Shown: positions 1 through 7,185, numbered from the stretch's first letter. The stretch: DNA of 12,103 nt from JAATGA01 sp047605605 (GCA_047605605.1 JASGFG010000097.1:1-12103), one strand, 5' to 3'. Translations and numbers: made by a program. The notes: generated by a model from the letters alone, not told the origin.

Positions 1-40
1 CATGCCGCTGCCGGAGGAGGCCGCGGTTTCAGAATGTGCA

Positions 41-46
41 GGGAGG
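41..46 (+). promoter_or_regulatory. Ribosome binding site of tctC
   Basis: GGGAGG lies five bases before the ATG at 52. This decides the start: an in-frame ATG at 34 would add six residues (MCREET) and has no comparable site in front of it. The first 51 bases of the window otherwise hold no promoter or upstream gene end that I can support. Confidence 0.75.
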
Positions 47-51
47 AAACC

Positions 52-1026
52 ATGGCACTGTCGAAACTGATCGGCGCAGTCTGCGCCGCCACCATCCTGT
101 CGTCGGCCGCGATGGCCGAGGGCTATCCCGACCGGCAGATCACCATGGTCGTGCCCTTTGCGGCAGGCGGGCCGACCGATACCGTCGCGCGTCTGGTCGC
201 GGAAAAGATGTCGTCCGACCTGGGCCAGCAGATCATCGTCGAGAACGTCGGCGGCGCGGGCGGCACGCTGGGCGCGGGCCAGGTGGCCAAGGCCGAGGCC
301 GATGGCTATACCATCCTGCTGCATCACATCGGCATGGCGACCGCGGCGACGCTGTATCGCAACCTGGCCTATGACACGCTGAACGCCTTTGAATATGTGG
401 GCCTCGTGACCGAGGTGCCGATGGTCATCACCGCGCGCAAGGATTTTGAACCTGCGGACTTTCCCGCCTTCATCGACTATGTGAAGGCCAATGCCGACAA
501 GGTGACGATGGCCAATGCCGGGATCGGATCGGCCAGCCACCTGTGCGGGATGCTGTTCATGTCGTCGATCGAAACGCCGCTGGTGACGGTTCCCTACAAG
601 GGCACCGGCCCGGCGATGACCGACCTTCTGGGCGGGCAGGTCGACATCATGTGCGACCAGACCACCAACACCACCCAGCAGATCACCGGCGGCACGATCA
701 AGGCTTATGCCGTGACCACGCCCGCACGTCTGGCGATCTTTCCCGATGTTCCCACCGCCGACGAGGCGGGCTTGAAGGGCTTTGACGTGTCGATCTGGCA
801 CGGCATCTATGCGCCCAAGGGCACCCCGGCCGAGGCGACGGAGCGTCTGTCCAAGGCGCTGCAAACCGCGCTGGCGGATGAGGGCGTGATCAAGGCCATG
901 GCCGATCTGGGCACCGCGCCTTCGCCCGCCGCCGATGCGACCCCCGCGGCGCTGAAGGCCAAGCTGGAATCGGAAATCGCCCGGTGGAAGCCGGTGATCG
1001 AGGCGGCGGGCGTCTACGCCGACTGA
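52..1026 (+). CDS. tctC: Tripartite tricarboxylate transporter substrate-binding protein (TctC/Bug family)
   Basis: This is the periplasmic solute receptor of a TTT-family secondary transporter; it hands a carboxylate to the TctA/TctB membrane pair. The protein is 324 aa, the usual size. Residues 1-22 form a Sec signal peptide with an Ala-Met-Ala cleavage site. The mature start YPDRQI and the VPFAAGGPTD loop (about 34-43) are hallmarks of Bug proteins and form one side of the carboxylate pocket. The second half has VPYKGTGPA and GGQVDIMCDQ, also typical. Membership in tctCBA is clear from the next two genes. The ligand cannot be read from the sequence: citrate, other di- or tricarboxylates and aromatic acids are all known for this very large family. 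No TctDE-type two-component regulator is in the window. The start at 52 was chosen on its ribosome site. Confidence 0.95.
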   Translation: MALSKLIGAVCAATILSSAAMAEGYPDRQITMVVPFAAGGPTDTVARLVAEKMSSDLGQQIIVENVGGAGGTLGAGQVAKAEADGYTILLHHIGMATAATLYRNLAYDTLNAFEYVGLVTEVPMVITARKDFEPADFPAFIDYVKANADKVTMANAGIGSASHLCGMLFMSSIETPLVTVPYKGTGPAMTDLLGGQVDIMCDQTTNTTQQITGGTIKAYAVTTPARLAIFPDVPTADEAGLKGFDVSIWHGIYAPKGTPAEATERLSKALQTALADEGVIKAMADLGTAPSPAADATPAALKAKLESEIARWKPVIEAAGVYAD

Positions 1027-1046
1027 CCGCCGATTTCCGACCGACT

Positions 1047-1071
1047 GCCCCCGGCCCATGCCGCCGGGGGC
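1047..1071 (+). terminator. Hairpin between tctC and tctB, probable attenuator
   Basis: A perfect 9-bp stem (GCCCCCGGC at 1047-1055, GCCGGGGGC at 1063-1071) encloses a 7-base loop. It is followed by CTTTCCCCCTTT, so the T-run is broken and termination would be partial. Its place after the binding-protein gene fits the common arrangement in which this mRNA segment is made or kept in excess over the membrane subunits. It may also act by blocking 3' decay. Confidence 0.6.
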
Positions 1072-1097
1072 CTTTCCCCCTTTGATGGAGCGGAGAC

Positions 1098-1559
1098 ATG
1101 TCCTCCAGACCGATTGATACGACCGACGCCGCGGCTGGCGTTCTTCTGATGCTGGCGGCGGCCTTTTTCGGCTGGCAGACGGTGGGCCTTGAAATCGGCA
1201 CCTCGCTGCGGATGGGGCCGGGATATTTCCCGATGATCCTGTCGGGGCTGCTGTTCATCCTTGGGGCGCTGGTCCTGCTGAAATCGCTGAAAAGCGCGCA
1301 TGAACCCATGGGCCGGTTTGCCTGGCGGGGGATGGCGTTCATCCTGCCCGCGCCGGTCTTCTTTGGCTTGACGGTGCGGGGCCTGGGGTTCGTGCCGTCG
1401 CTGTTCATCACCACGCTGATCGCCTCGCAGGCGTCGATGCGGATGAAGCCGGTCCCCGCGCTGATCCTTTCGGTGCTGGTCACGATCTTTTCGACGCTGG
1501 TGTTCAGCTATGCGCTTGGCCTGCCGTTCCGGCGGTTCGGGCCGTGGCTGCCGTTCTGA
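1098..1559 (+). CDS. tctB: Tripartite tricarboxylate transporter small membrane subunit (TctB)
   Basis: TctB is the small, poorly conserved integral membrane subunit of TTT transporters (DUF1468/TctB family). It pairs with TctA in the inner membrane, with a role that is still loosely defined. The protein is 153 aa, normal for the family. Hydrophobic segments lie at roughly 11-30, 43-63, 78-96, 99-110 and 118-142, consistent with four or five membrane helices. The MGPGYFP motif at 39-45, just before the second helix, is the best recognisable TctB mark. A GGAG seven bases before the ATG at 1098 supports the start. The gene sits between tctC and tctA and its stop is about ten bases from the tctA start, so the two membrane subunits are likely co-translated. 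Confidence 0.92.
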   Translation: MSSRPIDTTDAAAGVLLMLAAAFFGWQTVGLEIGTSLRMGPGYFPMILSGLLFILGALVLLKSLKSAHEPMGRFAWRGMAFILPAPVFFGLTVRGLGFVPSLFITTLIASQASMRMKPVPALILSVLVTIFSTLVFSYALGLPFRRFGPWLPF

Positions 1560-1568
1560 GGTGGGATG

Positions 1569-3077
1569 ATGGAACTTTTCTCGAACCTCGCCCTGGGCTT
1601 TTCGGTCGCCTCGTCCTTTGCCAACCTGGGCTTCTGCCTGATCGGGGTGCTGCTGGGCACGCTGATCGGGGTGTTGCCGGGCATCGGGGCGACGGCCACC
1701 ATCGCCATGCTGCTGCCGATCACCTTCCAGCTGGAACCCGTGTCATCGCTGATCATGCTGGCGGGGATCTATTATGGCGCGCAATACGGCGGGTCGACCA
1801 CGGCGATCCTGATCAACATGCCGGGCGAATCCTCCTCGGCCGTCACCGCCATCGACGGATACCAGATGGCGCGAAAGGGGCGGGCGGGCACGGCCTTGGC
1901 CGTCGCGGCGCTCGGCTCGTTCTTTGCGGGCACGGTCTCGACCTTTCTGGTCGCGCTGTTCGCGCCGCCCCTGACCACCATCGCGCTGAAATTCGGCGCG
2001 GCGGAGTATTTCAGCCTGATGGTGCTGGGCCTCGTCATGTCCATCGCGCTGGCGCATGGCTCGATCCTCAAGGCCTTGGCCATGGTGGTTCTGGGGCTGC
2101 TGCTGGGGATCGTGGGCACCGACATCTATACCGGCACGCCGCGGTTCACCCTTGGCATTCGCGAATATGCCGACGGGCTGAACTTCGTCGCGCTGGCGGT
2201 CGGGGTGTTCGGTATCGCCGAAATCCTGCGCAATCTGGAGGATGAACATGACCGGGAGGTCGTGACCACCCATGTCGGTTCGCTGTTGCCCACGCGGGCG
2301 GAGTTCCGCGAGATGATGCCGCCCGTCCTGCGCGGCACCGGCATCGGCTCGCTTCTGGGTATCCTGCCGGGCGGGGGGGCGATCCTTGCGGCCTTTGCCT
2401 CCTACACGGTGGAGAAAAAGCTGTCGAGGAACCCCAGGGAATTCGGCCATGGCGCCATCGCGGGCGTGGCCGGGCCGGAAAGCGCCAACAATGCCGGGGC
2501 ACAGACCAGCTTCATCCCGCTGCTGACGCTGGGGATTCCGGCCAACCCGGTGATGGCGCTGATGATCGGGGCGATGATCATCCAGGGCATCGTGCCGGGG
2601 CCGAACGTCGCGTCCGAACAACCGGCGCTGTTCTGGGGCGTCATCGCGTCGATGTGGATCGGCAACCTGATGCTGGTGGTGCTGAACCTGCCGCTGATCG
2701 GGTTGTGGGTGAAGCTGCTGAAGGTGCCGTATTACATCCTGTTCCCGATCATCATGGCGATGTGTTCCATCGGGGTCTATTCGGTGTCGTCAAACACCTT
2801 CGACCTTTACGCCGTCGCCTTCTTTGGCCTGCTGGGCTACATCATGTCGAAACTGCGGTGCGAGCCTGCGCCGCTGCTGCTCGGCTTCGTGCTCGGCCCG
2901 ATGCTGGAGGAAAACCTGCGCCGCGCCATGATCCTGTCGCGGGGCGATCCGACCACCTTTGTGTCGCGGCCGATCAGCCTGACACTGCTGTTGATGGCGG
3001 TTGCGGTTCTGGTGCTGGTGTTCCTGCCCGCCATCCGCAAGAGCCGCGAGGAAGTGTTCACCGAAAGCGACGCCTGA
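1569..3077 (+). CDS. tctA: Tripartite tricarboxylate transporter large membrane subunit (TctA)
   Basis: TctA is the transport channel subunit, driven by an ion gradient. The protein is 502 aa with about a dozen hydrophobic segments. The internal duplication of the family is visible: GVLPGIGATATIAMLLPIT at 34-52 answers to the GILPGGGAIL segment around 264-273, and the YGGSTTAILINMPGE stretch (73-87) answers to the GPESANNAGAQTSF...TLGIPAN stretch (302-326). These loops are thought to form the substrate path. I prefer the second of two tandem ATGs (1569, giving MELFSNLALG, the usual family start) because GAGGT at 1558-1562 is then six bases away. Starting at 1566 would add one Met. The stop at 3075-3077 directly abuts the stop of the convergent lipid gene, with no spacer. 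Confidence 0.96.
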   Translation: MELFSNLALGFSVASSFANLGFCLIGVLLGTLIGVLPGIGATATIAMLLPITFQLEPVSSLIMLAGIYYGAQYGGSTTAILINMPGESSSAVTAIDGYQMARKGRAGTALAVAALGSFFAGTVSTFLVALFAPPLTTIALKFGAAEYFSLMVLGLVMSIALAHGSILKALAMVVLGLLLGIVGTDIYTGTPRFTLGIREYADGLNFVALAVGVFGIAEILRNLEDEHDREVVTTHVGSLLPTRAEFREMMPPVLRGTGIGSLLGILPGGGAILAAFASYTVEKKLSRNPREFGHGAIAGVAGPESANNAGAQTSFIPLLTLGIPANPVMALMIGAMIIQGIVPGPNVASEQPALFWGVIASMWIGNLMLVVLNLPLIGLWVKLLKVPYYILFPIIMAMCSIGVYSVSSNTFDLYAVAFFGLLGYIMSKLRCEPAPLLLGFVLGPMLEENLRRAMILSRGDPTTFVSRPISLTLLLMAVAVLVLVFLPAIRKSREEVFTESDA

Positions 3078-3084
3078 TCAGGCG
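3071..3084. repeat. 14-bp perfect palindrome holding two convergent stop codons
   Basis: CGCCTGATCAGGCG is its own reverse complement. Its centre TGATCA is the tctA stop (3075-3077) joined to the stop of the minus-strand phosphatidyltransferase (3080-3078). There is no loop, so it is a poor RNA hairpin, and no T-run follows on either strand. Part of the symmetry comes for free from two TGA codons back to back; the CGCC/GGCG flanks add four further pairs. Confidence 0.5.
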
Positions 3085-3725
3085 GCGTTCAGCCCGCGAA
3101 CGATCCGAAGGCCGCGGCGGGCAACCGTCGCGGCCGTTCCTATGGCGATCAACCAAAGAACCCACAGCAGCAGCGGCCAGCCGATCCCCACTATCCACAG
3201 GACAACCTGCGCCACCGCCCCCACCGTCACCGCAGCCATCCGGTGCGGTTTCGCCATCGGGCCGGAAAAGTCGCTGCCCAGACCCAAGGCGCGTCCGAGT
3301 TCGCGGACGTAAGCCGTGAACACCGCCAGCCCGCCCGCCGCCCAGCCAAGCGCGGGGCACCCCGCCGCCACACCGAACCCGGCAAGGATCAGCAGATCCG
3401 CCACCCGGTCAGGAAATTCGTTCCAGAACGGGCCGTCGGGCGCACCCTTGCCGCCCTCGACCGCGACCAGCCCGTCGAACAGGTTGCAGAGCAGCCGCCC
3501 TTGGGTGAACGCCGCCCCGATCAGCAACAGAATCCCCGCCAGCCATCCCGGCACGGCGGTCGCGGCCCAGAACGCCCCGCCCGCCAGTGCCGCCGCCCCC
3601 ATCGAGGCGATGGAGATCTGGTTGGGCGTGATGCCGCGTTCGACCAGTGCCGCCGTGACGCGCCCCGCCCATTTCGTGTTGCGGCTGGCGATCGGGCGGC
3701 GGTTCTCGTTCGGGTTATCGTCCAT
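3078..3725 (-). CDS. CDP-alcohol phosphatidyltransferase family membrane enzyme (YnbA-like), variant active-site motif
   Basis: Family members move a phosphatidyl group from CDP-diacylglycerol to an alcohol head group (glycerol-phosphate, serine, inositol and others) in the membrane. The protein is 215 aa with several hydrophobic segments (about 43-75, 110-140, 163-200). The family motif DxxDGxxAR(x8)Gx3Dx3D appears at 81-106 with exact spacing but as NxxDGxxAV(x8)Gx3Nx3D: the first and third Asp are Asn (81, 102) and the Arg is Val (89), while Asp84, Gly85, Gly98 and Asp106 are kept. From memory, a subfamily next to CdsA-like genes, including E. coli YnbA-type proteins, shares this pattern, so I do not read it as decay. 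The ATG at 3725 shares its A with the upstream gene's TGA, and GGGGGTGGA precedes it. An in-frame ATG at 3740 would add five residues. The head group is unknown. Confidence 0.85.
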   Translation of the reverse strand: MDDNPNENRRPIASRNTKWAGRVTAALVERGITPNQISIASMGAAALAGGAFWAATAVPGWLAGILLLIGAAFTQGRLLCNLFDGLVAVEGGKGAPDGPFWNEFPDRVADLLILAGFGVAAGCPALGWAAGGLAVFTAYVRELGRALGLGSDFSGPMAKPHRMAAVTVGAVAQVVLWIVGIGWPLLLWVLWLIAIGTAATVARRGLRIVRGLNAA

Positions 3726-4663
3726 CACATCCACCCCCATGCGAGTATGTGCAGAAACACCGGCGCGGCATAGACGAGGCTGTCCATCCGGTCGAGAATG
3801 CCGCCATGCCCCTGCACCAGTGTGCCCCAGTCCTTGACCCCCCGGTCGCGCTTGATCGCCGACATGATCAGCCCGCCGAAGAACCCGGCGACACAGACCG
3901 CCAGTGCGACTAGCCCCGCCTGCCACCACAGGAACGGCGTGATCGGCGTCAGCGCCATGCCGAGGACCGAGGCCGACAGGATGCCGCCCAACAACCCCTC
4001 CACCGTTTTGGAGGGCGAGACGCGCGGAGCCAGCGGCGTTTTCCCGATGCTTTTGCCCCAGACATATTGCAGCACGTCCGACGCCTGCACCACCAGGATC
4101 AGCCAGGCGACGAGCGTGAACGCGCTGTAGCGGTATCCGTCGATCTGCACCGCCAGAATGGCCGGGATATGCGAGATGCAGAACACGCAGACCATCAGCC
4201 CCCATTGCGTTTCCGACACGCGGGTGAGGAAGCCCTGCACCTCGCCCTTCAACACCGTGATGACGGGCAGCAGAAGGAAGGCATAGACCGGGATCAGCAG
4301 CGCCGCGAACACCCGCACCTGATAGTAGATCAGCAGATATTGCAGCGGCAGGATGACGTAGAAGGCAATCGCCAGCCCGTCGTGATCGTCGCGCCGGGTG
4401 TGGGTGATGGTGGCGAACTCGCGCAGCGCCGCCATGGAACACAGCGCGAAGAACAGCGTGATCGCACCGGCGCCGAGGGTGAAGATCAAGGCCAGCACCG
4501 CGATCATCACCCACCAGGCATTGATCCGCTCGGTCAGATTGCCCGCCGTCTTTTCATCGACCTTGCCCTGCGCGATCAGCCAGCGCGCGGCCAGCGTCGC
4601 CACCACCAGAAAGGCGAACAGCCCGTAAAAGACGAAGGCCGATGGTGAATGGAACCGCGTCAT
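3725..4663 (-). CDS. CdsA-family phosphatidate cytidylyltransferase (YnbB-like)
   Basis: CDP-diacylglycerol synthases make CDP-diacylglycerol from phosphatidate and CTP, the donor for the phosphatidyltransferase encoded next. The protein is 312 aa with about eight hydrophobic segments. The CdsA signature is intact at 268-294: SAIKR, then KDWG, then HGGILDRMD, with the Asp and His positions that bind metal and nucleotide. The preceding QASDVLQYVWGK and VSPSKTVEG stretches (193-223) are also standard. The start at 4663 is one base after the stop of the acyltransferase gene, with a run of six G just upstream; an earlier in-frame start at 4714 would run far into that gene. It is probably not the housekeeping cdsA, which usually sits near frr/uppS/dxr, but a second copy devoted to this three-gene lipid module. 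Confidence 0.9.
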   Translation of the reverse strand: MTRFHSPSAFVFYGLFAFLVVATLAARWLIAQGKVDEKTAGNLTERINAWWVMIAVLALIFTLGAGAITLFFALCSMAALREFATITHTRRDDHDGLAIAFYVILPLQYLLIYYQVRVFAALLIPVYAFLLLPVITVLKGEVQGFLTRVSETQWGLMVCVFCISHIPAILAVQIDGYRYSAFTLVAWLILVVQASDVLQYVWGKSIGKTPLAPRVSPSKTVEGLLGGILSASVLGMALTPITPFLWWQAGLVALAVCVAGFFGGLIMSAIKRDRGVKDWGTLVQGHGGILDRMDSLVYAAPVFLHILAWGWM

Positions 4664-4664
4664 G

Positions 4665-5294
4665 TCAACCCCCCCGGCCCGACAGTGCCAGCATCGCCGA
4701 TGACAGCCGGGCAAGAAAGCTGTCCTTGTCCTCGCCCGGTTCCGGTCGCATCGGTGCCCCGAACCGAACGGCGCAGTTCAGTGGCACGGGCAGGAAAGAT
4801 CCTTTCGGCAGGATACGGTCCAAGTTCAGGATCCAGGCCGGAACGATTTCGGCGTCCGGCACCGCGCGCGCCAGATGGAAGATACCGGATTTCAGCGGCA
4901 GCAGCCGGGCATCGGTCAGGTTGCGGGTGCCTTCGGGAAAGAAGATCACGCTTTCCCCGCCGCGCAGCACATCCGCCACCACAGCAACCGGATCGGGATG
5001 GGCGGCGGTGCGGCTCCGGTCGATCAGCACGGCGCGGAACACATCCGCCCCGACCCACCGCCGCAGCGCCGAGGTCTGCCAGTAGTCCGCCCCGGCGACC
5101 GGGCGCACCGTCTGGCGCTGCGGTCCGGGCAGCACCGACCACAGCGCCACGAAATCGGCATGGCTGACGTGATTGGCAACATAGATGCGCGGTGCCGTCC
5201 CCGGCGGCGGCAGGTCGATGGCGCGCAGGCTCAGCAAGCCGCGCGCAAGGGCGATGATGCCGCCGCGAAATGCCGTGACGCCGAAACTTGCCAT
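4665..5294 (-). CDS. PlsC-like 1-acyl-glycerol-3-phosphate acyltransferase
   Basis: This enzyme probably acylates lysophosphatidate to phosphatidate, the substrate of the CdsA-like enzyme encoded next. It is 209 aa. The acyltransferase blocks are visible: NHxxxxD at 41-47 (His42 and Asp47 are the catalytic pair), a block II-like VLIDRS (89-94), FPEGTR at 119-124 for glycerol-phosphate binding, and a block IV VPAWILN at 151-157. A hydrophobic N-terminus (about 5-24) may anchor it to the membrane. The ATG at 5294 is preceded by AGAGGG. A GTG at 5378 in the same frame would add 28 mostly basic, unfamily-like residues and would overlap the regulator's stop in a GTGA; I think this is less likely but cannot exclude it. 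The gene is followed at once by the cytidylyltransferase and phosphatidyltransferase genes, so all three are likely one transcript. Confidence 0.87.
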   Translation of the reverse strand: MASFGVTAFRGGIIALARGLLSLRAIDLPPPGTAPRIYVANHVSHADFVALWSVLPGPQRQTVRPVAGADYWQTSALRRWVGADVFRAVLIDRSRTAAHPDPVAVVADVLRGGESVIFFPEGTRNLTDARLLPLKSGIFHLARAVPDAEIVPAWILNLDRILPKGSFLPVPLNCAVRFGAPMRPEPGEDKDSFLARLSSAMLALSGRGG

Positions 5295-5374
5295 ACGCGC
5301 CCTCTTGCGCCGCCTCTCCAGGCCCCAGTCATGGCACGGACCGCGCCCCCGGAACAGGGTGGCATTCCTGACCT

Positions 5375-6604
5375 TCACAGTTCCAGCAGCGCGGCTTCGG
5401 GGTCGACCAGATAGCGTTGCGCGAGCGGCACCGCGGCCGCCCCAAGCGCGCGGGCATGAGGCCCGACCGTTCCGGCCGCAATGCGGGGCGGGTCGATCCC
5501 GGCCAGATCAAGCGCGTGCAGCGCCAGATGCGTCCTGCGCACCACCTCGGCCCGCACGGCTTCGGGCATCCAGCCGTCGATCAGCACCGCCTCCAGCTCC
5601 AGCAGGGTGGCGGCGGACAGCGTGGCCGCGGCAAGCCCGGCCGCGGCGGCGTCCATCCAGTCCGACAGGATCTGCGGGTCCACGTCCCAGTGATCGGGTC
5701 GGACCCACAGCCCGCCCGAGGGCTGGCCCGCGGCCTCCATCGCGCGGGCCAGCGGCCACATCGAGGCGACCGCCATCAGCCGCTGCATCCGCCCGTCGGG
5801 CCCCGGCACGGGAATGGGGCCGACACCGGCCGCGTTCCCGGTGCGCCCGGTGAACAGCCGCCCGTTCAGCACCAGCCCCCCGCCGATGAAATATCCGAAG
5901 TAGAAATACAGGAAGTCGCGCGGGATCTCGCCCTTGCCGAACACCAGTTCGGCCCCGCAGGCGGCGGTTGCATCGTTCTGCACATGAACGGGCAGGCCAG
6001 TCACGGCTCCCAGCCGGGTCTGGATGTCGGTGGTGCGCCAGGCGTCCATCTCGGCCTGTGGGGCGCCGACATACTGCACCCAGGCCCAGAGCTGGAACGG
6101 CATCGCCACGCCCAGCCCGCCGATGCGCGCGCGCAACTGGGGGGAAAGCCCGGCCGTCACCCGCGGCAGGGCATCGCCGACAAAGGCGACGATGCCGTCG
6201 GGCGTAGGATAGTCATAGACTTTCCGGTCGCTGGCCCGCACCCGGCCCAGAAAATCGACAAGGATCAGATCCGCCGACCTTCGCCCGATCTTCAGCCCCA
6301 GAAAGAACGCCCCGTCGGGGGCAAGCGACATGGGCACGGACGGCTGGCCGATCCTGCCGCGCACCGGCTCGCCCCGGATCAGCAGCCCATCCTGTTCCAG
6401 CGCCCGCATGATGACCGAAACGGTCTGCGCCGAAAGCCCGGTCATCCGGGCGATGTCGGACTTCGCCAGCGCCTTGTGCTGGCGCACAAGCGTCAGGACA
6501 AGGCGTTCGTTATAGGCGCGCATTCCCGACTGGTTCGACCCGCGCGCCGCGGGGGCGGGGGGGGCGGTCGCATCGCTGGTCTGGCTGTCGGTGACGCCCT
6601 GCAC
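5375..6604 (-). CDS. frcR: ROK-family transcriptional regulator, probable FrcR
   Basis: This is probably the sugar-responsive repressor of the divergent frc operon. It is 409 aa. A winged helix-turn-helix spans about 31-85 (KSDIARMTGLSAQTVSVIM), preceded by the GSNQSGMRAYNERLVL segment common in this group. The C-terminal two thirds are a ROK sugar-kinase fold, but the kinase parts are degenerate: the phosphate loop DxGGT is KIGRRS (105-110), the ExGH and Cys-rich zinc motif are replaced by GVGPIPVPGPDG (261-271), and only the Asn-Asp catalytic pair (210-211) and the IGGG turn (240-243) remain. It is therefore a sugar sensor and not an enzyme. The start is a GTG at 6604 with AGGGG seven bases before it; the ATG at 6523 would remove the conserved GSNQ segment. 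The assignment as FrcR rests on its place beside frcBCAK. Confidence 0.88.
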   Translation of the reverse strand: MQGVTDSQTSDATAPPAPAARGSNQSGMRAYNERLVLTLVRQHKALAKSDIARMTGLSAQTVSVIMRALEQDGLLIRGEPVRGRIGQPSVPMSLAPDGAFFLGLKIGRRSADLILVDFLGRVRASDRKVYDYPTPDGIVAFVGDALPRVTAGLSPQLRARIGGLGVAMPFQLWAWVQYVGAPQAEMDAWRTTDIQTRLGAVTGLPVHVQNDATAACGAELVFGKGEIPRDFLYFYFGYFIGGGLVLNGRLFTGRTGNAAGVGPIPVPGPDGRMQRLMAVASMWPLARAMEAAGQPSGGLWVRPDHWDVDPQILSDWMDAAAAGLAAATLSAATLLELEAVLIDGWMPEAVRAEVVRRTHLALHALDLAGIDPPRIAAGTVGPHARALGAAAVPLAQRYLVDPEAALLEL

Positions 6605-6670
6605 TCTATTGCCCCTGATGGATCAATCCGATGCCATGCTGGTTTTCAGGCTGCGCCGCAAGTCCCCCGT

Positions 6671-7096
6671 TCATGCCGCCGCCACCACCCCCTTGCGCAG
6701 GATGACATTGGCGAAAAGCTCTGGCTCGGACGTGGCGATGATCGCGTGGGCCGCGCGGATGCGGGGATAAAGCGCCTCGCCCGGCAGGGGCTGCACCGCC
6801 ACGCCATGCGCCGCCGCCACCGCGTCGATGCGCCGGTGGAACGGGCCTGCCTGCGCCGGATCGTTGTTCAGGCCGGCGCGCAGGATTGGCGCGGGCACGT
6901 CGGCATCCAGCGGCAGCACCGTCAGGATGGCCGCCAGCACCGCCTCGACCCCGTGACCATCGGCGCGGATCAGGCGCTGCGCATGGGACAGCGCGGGATA
7001 GTTGCCGTCGACCAGCGCGATTTCATCCCCGTGGCCCATGGCGCGCAGGGTAAACAGCAACTCCGGCCCCAGCAGGGGCGGCAGTCCGATCAGCAT
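6671..7096 (-). CDS. RbsD/FucU-family sugar mutarotase
   Basis: RbsD/FucU proteins are cytoplasmic ring-shaped mutarotases. They speed the interchange of sugar ring forms (ribose pyranose to furanose, or fucose anomers), so that the form delivered by an ABC importer becomes the form a kinase accepts. The protein is 141 aa, the normal length. MGHGDEIALVDGNYPA (20-35) carries the conserved His22 and Asp24, and FANVILRKGV (128-137) is the typical FucU-like C-terminus. A GGGAGG six bases before the ATG at 7096 supports the start. It is the first gene of the minus-strand unit, 66 bases before the regulator gene, and is divergent from the sugar importer. The context suggests it acts on the sugar brought in by FrcBCA. 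Which sugar is not readable. Confidence 0.9.
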   Translation of the reverse strand: MLIGLPPLLGPELLFTLRAMGHGDEIALVDGNYPALSHAQRLIRADGHGVEAVLAAILTVLPLDADVPAPILRAGLNNDPAQAGPFHRRIDAVAAAHGVAVQPLPGEALYPRIRAAHAIIATSEPELFANVILRKGVVAAA

Positions 7097-7102
7097 CTGG
7101 TC

Positions 7103-7108
7103 CCTCCC
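7103..7108 (-). promoter_or_regulatory. Ribosome binding site of the mutarotase gene
   Basis: On the minus strand GGGAGG sits six bases before the ATG at 7096. It is a near-consensus site and fixes the start of the first gene of the leftward unit. Confidence 0.75.
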
Positions 7109-7176
7109 GTCCTGCGCGGTCGGCCTTCCTCGGGGCGGGCTGCGCGTCAGGGCAGACTGCGGCAGGAGGTGGGTTC

Positions 7177-7182
7177 TGTCAA
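7177..7182 (-). promoter_or_regulatory. Possible -35 box for the leftward transcript
   Basis: Read on the minus strand this is TTGACA, a perfect -35 hexamer. No convincing -10 follows 16-18 bases on (CAGTCT at best), so the promoter is tentative. It ends four bases from the inverted repeat at 7186-7202, so a protein bound there would probably hinder polymerase. Confidence 0.4.
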
Positions 7183-7185
7183 TAA

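Noticed and set aside
1743..2621. Minus-strand open frame opposite tctA
   Set aside because: It is a shadow of the TctA coding frame with no start site or family signal.
3726..4514. Upstream extension of the phosphatidyltransferase frame giving a 478-residue open frame
   Set aside because: The extra part overlaps the CdsA-like gene in another frame and reads as low-complexity Arg/Gly/His sequence. The ATG at 3725 with its stop-start overlap is the better start.
3078..5294. Housekeeping phosphatidylglycerol or phosphatidylserine synthesis genes
   Set aside because: The phosphatidyltransferase motif is non-canonical and none of the usual housekeeping neighbours of cdsA is present. A dedicated secondary module fits better.
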